From positions 1 to 10,130 of the forward strand of contig UQRY01000038.1 of NCBI GenBank assembly GCA_900543675.1: a DNA stretch of 10,130 nt, read 5' to 3'. A model generated the notes under the pieces. That model was given only the letters and a program-made list of their open reading frames with translations. It had not been told where the DNA came from and did not search any database. The position numbers and the translations under genes are program-made. Numbering within the stretch: the first letter of the stretch is position 1; every line of letters begins with the position of its first letter. The stretch comes from an uncultured Mycoplasmatota bacterium (lineage in GTDB: Bacteria; Bacillota_I; Bacilli_A; RF39; UBA660). Below are positions 1-5,810 of the stretch, in pieces.

Positions 1-48
1 CATAGTTCATTTATCATAAGTTTTGGCTCCACCAACACTACTTGACAT
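1..48 (-). other. Possible translation starts downstream of the 952-residue gene, left edge
   Basis: There is no terminator-like hairpin with a U tract between the stop at 101 and the window edge, so the operon may continue. Three starts can be seen. A 13-codon frame runs from ATG at 48 to TGA at 7, preceded by TTGAGG, and would encode MSSSVGGAKTYDK. An ATG at 17, preceded by GGTGGAG with a 9-nt gap, opens a frame that leaves the window as M-I-N-E-L. An ATG at 10 overlaps the TGA of the short frame as ATGA. A gene starting at 17 or 10 is plausible, and the 13-codon frame could be a coupling leader peptide or chance. Too little sequence remains to choose. Confidence 0.2.
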
Positions 49-100
49 TGAACCTCAATAACTAAGTTCCCTTTTTTGATTTATATATATACTTAACTAA

Positions 101-2959
101 TTATTTAATTGTCTTAACAGTTTCTGCTTCTTCAGGCGTAATTACTTCTTCTGATCCAAGATTAGAAATATAATCTTCTAAACCTTCATATTCTTCAGAA
201 AGATCAACTTCTCCACCCATAGTTTGTTCTTCATAAATTTGCTGAGCTGTCTCTTCTACTACAGCATCAATTGCTTGATCAACAGTAGTACTAGGTGCAG
301 TTTCAGCTACTGCAGGAGTTTCTGGCGTAGATTCTGTAATCTCATTAGAAGGAGTCTCTGAAGGTGCTTCCGTAGGTGCTTCAGAAGGAACTTCAGGAGC
401 AGGTTGTGCACTCATACTTTCTTGAATAGCATTATCAATCTGGGTTTCCCCGCCATATGTTCCATCTGGATTTTGTGTCATGCCGTCTGTAGTGTCATCT
501 GGTACTACAGGTGCAAAGTCACCTGGATTATTCGTAATTCCCTCGTTAGAATCAGTATTTCCGCTACCACCAGTATTACCACTATTATTATTGTTATTGT
601 TGTTGTTATTATTGTTACTATTTTCTTTATCGTTTAACTCATCTGGCGAAGGTGGAATAACACTTTGTCCTGAATCCCCACTAGGAACAGTATTTCCTTT
701 ATTTGGATCTTCACTATTACTTTGATTAATAAAATCTTCAAATGTTTGACCTGTTGAATTTCCTTTATCGGTACTTGCATTATCTACATCAACATTTTGA
801 TCCTTTAATTCCTCGTCAATTTGAACTTCTCCACCAGTTGTTGGTTCTTTCTTAATTGCCTCTTTTTGTTGTTTATAAGATAAACCGCCTGCTTTACCTG
901 CTTCATATGATTCACGAGTTCTTGTGTCTGAAGAAGTAGCCCAACTACTATCAAATGCTATAGTAGCCTTTTTAACATTCTCACCGGCAAAATAATTAAA
1001 AGTAGCATTATAAATATTTTGATATTCAACTTCTTCTAATTCATTTTGCTGCTCATGTTTCTGTTTTACCTCTTCAGTATCTCTTTCTGCTCCGACAGCG
1101 GCAGCAGCTTTTTCTTCTGCTTCAATTCTCATTTGTTCAGATACCTCTGGAGAAACACCCATTGCCTGTAATGCAGCTTCTGCTTCCTGTGGATTTGTAG
1201 TTTCTACCTTTTGGCCACCAGTAGATTTTACAGTACTTCCACCACCTGATGAAGATCCTTTTGAACTTCCTTTAACAGAAACTTGTTTTAAGAACATATC
1301 TTCGATTACTTCATCAAAAGTATCTGCATAAGCAGGAAATTTATTTAAATCTTTTAATTTTTGATCAAGCATTGCTTCAATCAAATCACGATCATATGTA
1401 TACTCTGTAAGTTCATCAATAGAATTATAACCTTTTCCATCGTTAAGATTATTTTCCATTTGATTAATGATCTGATTAATTTCTTCTTCTGAATACTTAT
1501 TATCTGCTTGTAAAGTCAATTTCATTGTTTGAATAGCCGTATCTACAGCAGCATTAGTTTCAGTCAATTCTAAACGATAACTATCGCCATCTCTTAATTT
1601 CTTTTCTTGTTCGCCACAAGATATATCTGCGATACTTCTTTTTACACCATCTGTTTTTACATAATACTTATTACTACTATAACCAAGTTCACCAAGGTAA
1701 GCCTCTTGATCAAAATTTTCCCAACCAAGTTCAAATTGACACATCATTTGCTCACCAAATAATGAAGTTGTTACATTAATTGGCTCACTAGAACCGATTT
1801 TATAAATTGCTTCCGTGTCATGATAACGATTAAGTTGAGAAATAATCGTATCAGCCGGTAAAATTGTTCTTAATAAGTAAGAAGTAGATGCCGCTTCTGC
1901 TTTAGTCTCTTTTCCTTCAACATCACTGTTAAAGTAATCATAGAACATTTGCTTTTCTGCGCGCATCAAAGATTCTTTTTCGTCGTCGTTTGTAGCTGAC
2001 ATTACTTGTTGGTGATGTTGCTCAAACGCTTGAATAACTTCTTTGTCATGAGAATCATTAAATAAAGTATCAATACCGGTTGGTGTTCCACTAACTGTAT
2101 AATAAGTAATTAATTTTTCAATTGCATGATTACTTTCTTCCATAATTTCATCGGCATTAATATTCATACCATTACAGATAGTAATCATCTCTTCATCTGT
2201 ATACTCATTAAATCTAAGCATCAAGCTTGCGCCTTCTTTGGCTGTTAAACCAAAAGTAGAACTTTGCCCAGCATTGTTTGTTCTAGACATCCATGAAGCA
2301 GAATTATTAAAATTCGTTAACCAATCACCGAGAGTTGTATAGAATTGTTTTTGAGTACTGTCAACAGCATTCTCCACATAATAATCCCATGTTTGTCCTT
2401 CCATATCTGGCTTGGTAAGTGTATTTTCATCAGCTTGAGTTTCTATGGCATCATTACGATTTTTAAAATGATTATACCCAGCAACTCCACCAACACCGAT
2501 TGCAGTTGCTAAGCCAACAGCACCTGCGGCTATAGCTGCTTTTTTACCAAAAGATAACGGTTTTTTAGAATCTTCATCTTCGTAATCCTCAGAATCTTGA
2601 GATAAAAAATCTTGGTAATCATCTTGAAGTTCTTGAATCAATCTCTGTTTTTCTTTATTTTGTGTTCCTAATTGTAATTGTCTAAAATAAGGTTCAGATA
2701 AAGTTACACCTGTTTGATTACTCCAATTTTCAAGAAGGCGAAGGAAATCTGTAGTTTCCTCCGTTCTTGCATTAATATCTTTAGAATTAGCTACAAAGTG
2801 ATCCCAACTGCCATCTTTAAGAATAATAAACACTTCATTCAAGCAATTAGCAGTTGTGGTACCTGGTACTTTGTTCTTATCATTAGTAAGAGCATATACT
2901 TCAGCTATCTGTGATCTGTATTCACGATTATCTATATCACTAAATTTCTTAATTTCCAT
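101..2959 (-). CDS. Large single-pass membrane protein with Ser/Thr/Pro/Asn-rich extracellular tail, function unknown
   Basis: I do not recognise this 952-residue protein. Residues 1-112 look like a compact soluble domain, followed by an acidic segment (113-131), KK, and one Gly/Ala-rich membrane helix (about 141-162). The lack of a signal peptide suggests an inside N-terminus with the remaining ~790 residues outside. Residues 185-555 form a helix-rich globular region with Cys at 262, 407 and 448. Next come a Ser/Gly linker (563-582), a charged helical stretch (588-645), and a low-complexity tail with 11 consecutive Asn (782-792) and a Pro/Thr/Ser/Glu stretch (853-892). The motif GGE-x-(Q/D)-(I/L) occurs three times, at 709, 836 and 915. 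The tail ends without an LPxTG sorting signal. The start is supported by AAGGGGTGA six bases upstream, overlapping the previous gene's stop, so the two are probably cotranscribed and coupled. A structural or scaffold role at the envelope is inferred from architecture only. Confidence 0.9.
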   Translation of the reverse strand: MEIKKFSDIDNREYRSQIAEVYALTNDKNKVPGTTTANCLNEVFIILKDGSWDHFVANSKDINARTEETTDFLRLLENWSNQTGVTLSEPYFRQLQLGTQNKEKQRLIQELQDDYQDFLSQDSEDYEDEDSKKPLSFGKKAAIAAGAVGLATAIGVGGVAGYNHFKNRNDAIETQADENTLTKPDMEGQTWDYYVENAVDSTQKQFYTTLGDWLTNFNNSASWMSRTNNAGQSSTFGLTAKEGASLMLRFNEYTDEEMITICNGMNINADEIMEESNHAIEKLITYYTVSGTPTGIDTLFNDSHDKEVIQAFEQHHQQVMSATNDDEKESLMRAEKQMFYDYFNSDVEGKETKAEAASTSYLLRTILPADTIISQLNRYHDTEAIYKIGSSEPINVTTSLFGEQMMCQFELGWENFDQEAYLGELGYSSNKYYVKTDGVKRSIADISCGEQEKKLRDGDSYRLELTETNAAVDTAIQTMKLTLQADNKYSEEEINQIINQMENNLNDGKGYNSIDELTEYTYDRDLIEAMLDQKLKDLNKFPAYADTFDEVIEDMFLKQVSVKGSSKGSSSGGGSTVKSTGGQKVETTNPQEAEAALQAMGVSPEVSEQMRIEAEEKAAAAVGAERDTEEVKQKHEQQNELEEVEYQNIYNATFNYFAGENVKKATIAFDSSWATSSDTRTRESYEAGKAGGLSYKQQKEAIKKEPTTGGEVQIDEELKDQNVDVDNASTDKGNSTGQTFEDFINQSNSEDPNKGNTVPSGDSGQSVIPPSPDELNDKENSNNNNNNNNNNNSGNTGGSGNTDSNEGITNNPGDFAPVVPDDTTDGMTQNPDGTYGGETQIDNAIQESMSAQPAPEVPSEAPTEAPSETPSNEITESTPETPAVAETAPSTTVDQAIDAVVEETAQQIYEEQTMGGEVDLSEEYEGLEDYISNLGSEEVITPEEAETVKTIK
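584..616 (-). repeat. Poly-asparagine tract within the 952-residue protein
   Basis: Eleven consecutive Asn codons (residues 782-792) lie between Ser residues. The codons mix AAT and AAC irregularly, so this is not a pure trinucleotide microsatellite. It probably marks a flexible, disordered extracellular linker. Confidence 0.85.
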
Positions 2960-2965
2960 AACGAT

Positions 2966-2973
2966 TCACCCCT
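2966..2973 (-). promoter_or_regulatory. Ribosome binding site of the 952-residue gene, overlapping the upstream stop codon
   Basis: On the minus strand the sequence reads TAAGGGGTGA, so the TAA stop of the upstream gene shares bases with a Shine-Dalgarno AGGGGTGA placed six bases before the ATG at 2959. This fixes the start of the downstream gene and suggests translational coupling of the two surface proteins. Confidence 0.75.
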
Positions 2974-4502
2974 TAGTTTTTCTCTCTATACTCACCAGTA
3001 TAAACATAACCTTGTCCTAATAAATTTGTATCATTATAATGGCTCCATACATAATTGTAAGATGCCTGTCTTACATCTGTACAAGTCTTTTCACGATAGA
3101 AATGAATATCACCATATAAAGGTTTTTCTGGTTCTTTTAATATTGTCTTAGTTTCAGTAATCGTCCTAGTAATATATGTAGGGATTGATCTGACTTCAAC
3201 CTTAGTACAAGTAGCACTAATTGAAGGTTCACCAGCTTGAACAGTACCACCTCTTACTTGCTGTCTATAAACAACATATGGATGGTTAGTACAGTTATCT
3301 CCACATTGGTCAAAGTCAACACCTTGAAAAATCCAACGAGAAGTTGCTGTATCAGCAGGTGGATTATAACCACGATAATAATTATTGGTATAAGTCCAAT
3401 CACCAGTAATTTGATATAGAGTACCACCACTAACTACATAATTATATTCAGTACATACTTTATAATCATGAGTACCAACTTGATATTGCTCATCATGTGT
3501 AACAATAACTTTTTGATATACTGGGCTAATAGTACCAACTTGAACACGTTTAATACCTAAATCCTCTACTACTTTATAGATGGTATTTTCAGTTCGTAAT
3601 GTTTCGCCCTCTTTGAGCATCTTCGTTGACCAACTTGACCAATTAGCACAATAAGCTGGTGTATATTTCTTATAACGATACTCCCATTCTTTATCAGGTT
3701 CATCAGTTGGTGGAGGTGTTGGAGTAGTAGTAGGTGTTGTCGTTGGTGTAGGCTCCGTACATTCTTTTATCCAAGTGGCTTCATCCACTTCGGTACCGTC
3801 TTTACCATAATACTTACCATCTATAACTTCACACGCTTTCGGATCGTCTGTAGGTGGCGTTGTCGGTGTGTCCGTCGGTGTGTTTGTTGGTGTTGATGTT
3901 GGACACGTTGGACAAGGTGTACATGTAGGACACTCAGTAGGTGTTGGAATTGTCGTTGGTGTAGTTGTCGGTGTTGCTGTAGGTGTTGATGTTGGAGTAG
4001 CAGTAGGTCGAATAATATCACCTGGTTTAACAGGTTCATTTTCTTCCTTCTCACACACATATGACGTACAGTAAGCATAACATCCAATGTGAACTAGGAT
4101 ATAATCTTCTTCTTCTCCACATTTCAAGTTAACTTTCAATAAGTACTCAGTTTCTTGTTTTTCAATTGTTACATAAGATTTAGTAACATCACAGGAATTA
4201 CCATCCTTATCAACAAATGGAACTAATAATTTTAAATCTAACATTTGTTGTAAAGTAAGTGTTTTGGTATCCCCAATATCTTGTGGCAATCTCTCTTCCG
4301 TATAATAAAGAATCGCTGCATCTTTCATCTCTTGAAGATTTGCATTAAAAATCTGACTCTTTAACGGATTTAAAGCTTCGATGTAGCTATCCATATTTGG
4401 CCAAGGTACTAACCAAATTAATAGCAATACAAAGATGATAACTAAAATTAATTTCATCAAGAACTCTTTTAATAAGTTCCCTTTTCTTTCTTCTGTATAC
4501 AT
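2973..4502 (-). CDS. Membrane-anchored surface protein with pilin-like domain, Thr/Pro-rich stalk and Cys-rich C-terminal region
   Basis: This is a 509-residue protein. The frame extends to an ATG at 4547, but I use the ATG at 4502: it has AGAGGGGGAG six bases upstream, and the -10 box of the only good promoter lies inside the longer frame. A basic N-terminus precedes one membrane helix (about 17-34), so most of the protein is outside. Residues 45-150 resemble the C-terminal half of pilin or pseudopilin-like proteins (amphipathic helix with LYYTEERLP, then strands, Cys at 104, 128, 141, 145, 150), although no prepilin peptidase site is present. A Thr/Pro repeat stalk (166-220) contains CPTCTPCPTC. 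A Cys-bounded module (224-248) and a second Thr/Pro stretch (250-270) follow. The C-terminal part (272-509) is rich in Tyr, Trp and Cys and contains NWSSWS, as in thrombospondin type 1-like modules. It heads a two-gene operon. Adhesin or fibre-anchor roles are plausible but unproven. Confidence 0.85.
   Translation of the reverse strand: MYTEERKGNLLKEFLMKLILVIIFVLLLIWLVPWPNMDSYIEALNPLKSQIFNANLQEMKDAAILYYTEERLPQDIGDTKTLTLQQMLDLKLLVPFVDKDGNSCDVTKSYVTIEKQETEYLLKVNLKCGEEEDYILVHIGCYAYCTSYVCEKEENEPVKPGDIIRPTATPTSTPTATPTTTPTTIPTPTECPTCTPCPTCPTSTPTNTPTDTPTTPPTDDPKACEVIDGKYYGKDGTEVDEATWIKECTEPTPTTTPTTTPTPPPTDEPDKEWEYRYKKYTPAYCANWSSWSTKMLKEGETLRTENTIYKVVEDLGIKRVQVGTISPVYQKVIVTHDEQYQVGTHDYKVCTEYNYVVSGGTLYQITGDWTYTNNYYRGYNPPADTATSRWIFQGVDFDQCGDNCTNHPYVVYRQQVRGGTVQAGEPSISATCTKVEVRSIPTYITRTITETKTILKEPEKPLYGDIHFYREKTCTDVRQASYNYVWSHYNDTNLLGQGYVYTGEYREKN
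3693..4007 (-). repeat. Thr/Pro-rich coding repeat (stalk) in two blocks
   Basis: Short T-P-T-x units fill 3843-4007 (residues 166-220) and 3693-3755 (residues 250-270), separated by a 29-residue segment that contains a Cys-bounded module. Such Thr/Pro stretches are extended, protease-resistant stalks in surface proteins and are typical O-glycosylation acceptors. The repeats make the plus strand GT-rich. Period slippage could produce length variation between strains. Confidence 0.8.
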
Positions 4503-4508
4503 ATAAAT

Positions 4509-4518
4509 CTCCCCCTCT
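4509..4518 (-). promoter_or_regulatory. Strong ribosome binding site that decides the start at 4502
   Basis: AGAGGGGGAG on the minus strand ends six bases before the ATG at 4502. No comparable site precedes the in-frame ATG at 4547, where the promoter lies instead. Confidence 0.8.
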
Positions 4519-4535
4519 TTGGTTTTATGCGTCGT

Positions 4536-4564
4536 ATTATAGCACAAACCTAAAGAACTGTCAA
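4536..4564 (-). promoter_or_regulatory. Consensus sigma-A promoter of the stalk-protein operon
   Basis: On the minus strand, TTGACA (4559-4564) and TATAAT (4536-4541) are separated by exactly 17 bp, with TGC immediately before the -10 giving an extended -10 as well. Transcription should begin near 4529, leaving a leader of about 27 nt before the ATG at 4502. The -35 overlaps a palindrome at 4560-4573. It starts 13 bp after the Smr gene stop, so this operon can be transcribed independently of the kinase pair. Confidence 0.88.
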
Positions 4565-4573
4565 ACTTTTGAC
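4560..4573. promoter_or_regulatory. Palindrome overlapping the -35 box, possible operator
   Basis: GTCAAACTTTTGAC is a perfect inverted repeat with 6-bp arms and a 2-bp centre, and it covers five of the six -35 bases. A similar arrangement (GTCAA, 7 bp, TTGAC) lies at the other strong promoter. A 2-nt loop and no U tract argue against a terminator. A regulator site is possible, but the -35 sequence itself supplies one arm, so chance is not excluded. Confidence 0.35.
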
Positions 4574-4577
4574 TAAA

Positions 4578-4832
4578 TTATTGATCGTTTTTAAGTGTAA
4601 CTATAGTAGTACCAATATTAAAAAAATCTAAGTAAAAACTTTCCACCAATTTATTTTTTCGTAACTCTTCGTGGACTGTCTTTTTTAACACTCCTGTACC
4701 TATCCCATGAATAATCACTACTCTTTCTGTTTTCATTTTATAATGATCGCGAATAAATTCATTAACTAGTATTCTAGTAATTTCCCGATCCATTCCATGT
4801 AAATCTAAAGATGGCAAATGACTATATAACAA
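4578..4832 (-). CDS. Stand-alone Smr-domain protein
   Basis: This 84-residue protein is essentially a single Smr domain, the fold found at the C-terminus of MutS2. It carries the LDLHG motif at residues 9-13 and HGIGTG at 42-47, the two most conserved Smr signatures. Family members are nucleases that act on DNA or RNA, and small Smr proteins in Bacillota have been linked to cleavage of mRNA on collided ribosomes; which substrate this one acts on cannot be read from the sequence. The start is a TTG at 4832 with AGGCGAGGA just upstream; the next Met (residue 14) would cut into LDLHG. The gene overlaps the end of the kinase gene by 11 bp, so they are cotranscribed and probably translationally coupled. 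The MutS ATPase and clamp domains of MutS2 are absent. Confidence 0.85.
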   Translation of the reverse strand: MLYSHLPSLDLHGMDREITRILVNEFIRDHYKMKTERVVIIHGIGTGVLKKTVHEELRKNKLVESFYLDFFNIGTTIVTLKNDQ

Positions 4833-5730
4833 GTTCCTCGCCTATTTCTAACACTTTATCCAACTCTGGCATCGAATTCTTACCACCTAGACATTTAACA
4901 GATAAAGCCCCTGCGATATTAGCTAGGCGAATACTACTATATAGATCGTAACCATTTCCAATAAAGTAAGTAAAGGCCCCATGATAAATATCCCCTGCGG
5001 CAGTAGAATCTACTGGCTTTTCAATTTTTAAAGATGGAATAAGCTCATATTTACCATTAATCTCTGCAAATGAACCATCTTTTCCAAGAGTAATAATCAA
5101 AGTATTCTGATAATCCTCTTTAATCTTTTTATATACTCTAATTAAAGAAGATTCGTCACTAACATCAATTTTCTCCTTTGTATATTCTTCAGCAAAATCC
5201 TTTGAACAAACCAAATATTTCACATACTTACAGAGTTCTACAATATTAGGTTTTAAGTTACCCGCATCAATTACACTTATACTATTTGGATTTTCTAATA
5301 ATACTTTCTTAGAGGCTTCTAACTCTTCCCCATCAACCAAGATAACATCTGGCTTGACATCATAGTCTAAATTCGTAACTCCTGTTTTCTTATCACGACT
5401 AACGATGATCGTACGACTACCGTTACCAGAATTAGCTAAAATGTAACTTGTTGTCGTTCTAAAGGTATCCGTTGTTTCTAAATAATCGATATTCGTTTTA
5501 ATTGTTTTGAATTCATTTTTAATTCTTTCCCCATACAAATCATTTCCAACAGCACCAACAAAATAAGTTTTCATTCCCCACTTGGATAGCAGATAAGCCG
5601 CATTAGCCGCAGCCCCGCCACCACACTCGACACCGTGAGCAATTCGGACCTTCGTATTCTCAATCGGATACGATTCAACAGGCAAAGTAATATCATAGGC
5701 AGCATGTCCTATGCACATATATATTTGCAT
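4822..5730 (-). CDS. PfkB/ribokinase-family carbohydrate kinase
   Basis: A 302-residue cytosolic kinase of usual family length. The N-terminal PfkB signature is present around residues 37-67 (GGGAAANAA followed by GAVGNDLYG), and the C-terminal signature DSTAAGD at 241-247 supplies the anion hole and the catalytic Asp247. The family phosphorylates sugars or nucleosides using ATP. The substrate cannot be assigned; ribose, fructose-like sugars and nucleosides are all possible. The start is supported by AGGTGATC five bases upstream of the ATG. It is followed by the overlapping Smr gene and preceded by the terminator of the glycosyltransferase gene, so it appears to start its own transcript. No sugar transporter or isomerase accompanies it, so a role in supplying sugar precursors to the neighbouring glycosyltransferase would be speculation. 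Confidence 0.9.
   Translation of the reverse strand: MQIYMCIGHAAYDITLPVESYPIENTKVRIAHGVECGGGAAANAAYLLSKWGMKTYFVGAVGNDLYGERIKNEFKTIKTNIDYLETTDTFRTTTSYILANSGNGSRTIIVSRDKKTGVTNLDYDVKPDVILVDGEELEASKKVLLENPNSISVIDAGNLKPNIVELCKYVKYLVCSKDFAEEYTKEKIDVSDESSLIRVYKKIKEDYQNTLIITLGKDGSFAEINGKYELIPSLKIEKPVDSTAAGDIYHGAFTYFIGNGYDLYSSIRLANIAGALSVKCLGGKNSMPELDKVLEIGEELVI
4835..4843 (-). promoter_or_regulatory. Ribosome binding site supporting the TTG start of the Smr gene
   Basis: AGGCGAGGA on the minus strand lies two bases before the TTG at 4832, inside the last codons of the kinase gene. The GGCGAGG core has acceptable spacing, and the start it supports keeps the LDLHG motif intact. Confidence 0.6.
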
Positions 5731-5749
5731 ATATTGATCACCTAATAGT

Positions 5750-5778
5750 ATTATAACAAAAAAAGAATTATCTTGAAA
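5750..5778 (-). promoter_or_regulatory. Candidate extended -10 promoter for the kinase-Smr pair
   Basis: TGTTATAAT (5750-5758, minus strand) matches the extended -10 consensus exactly. A weak -35, TTTCAA, lies 17 bp upstream in the loop region of the preceding terminator. The predicted start point, near 5743, would leave only about 13 nt of leader, barely including the ribosome binding site, which is a reason for caution. Readthrough of the terminator is the alternative. Confidence 0.45.
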
Positions 5779-5788
5779 GATAATTCTT
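5758..5788 (-). terminator. Rho-independent terminator of the glycosyltransferase gene
   Basis: AAGAATTATC and GATAATTCTT form a stem of at least 10 bp, closed by a short loop and followed on the minus strand by a run of seven T. It lies 22 bp after the TAG stop at 5811. The stem is AT-rich but perfect. Its U tract abuts the -10 region of the kinase gene. Confidence 0.85.
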
Positions 5789-5810
5789 GAAATTTTATCC
5801 GTTTTTACAT

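Noticed and set aside
404..725. Plus-strand open frames with poly-Leu/Ile stretches
   Set aside because: These are complements of the poly-Asn and low-complexity coding region, with no ribosome binding site or family resemblance.
3625..3645. WSSW in the stalk protein as a C-mannosylation site
   Set aside because: WxxW C-mannosylation is a eukaryotic modification done by a different enzyme family; the PMT-type enzyme here acts on Ser/Thr.
3868..4074. Plus-strand Val/Gly-rich open frame, and an overlapping minus-strand Gln/His/Leu-rich frame
   Set aside because: Both are shadows of the Thr/Pro codon repeat of the stalk protein, which has a good start, ribosome binding site and promoter.
4503..4547. 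N-terminal extension of the stalk protein from the ATG at 4547
   Set aside because: The -10 box at 4536-4541 and the strong ribosome binding site at 4509-4518 lie inside the extension, so it would not be transcribed from the visible promoter.
4560..4573. GTCAAACTTTTGAC as a terminator of the Smr gene
   Set aside because: The loop would be only 2 nt and no U tract follows; it overlaps the -35 box and is better read as part of the promoter region.
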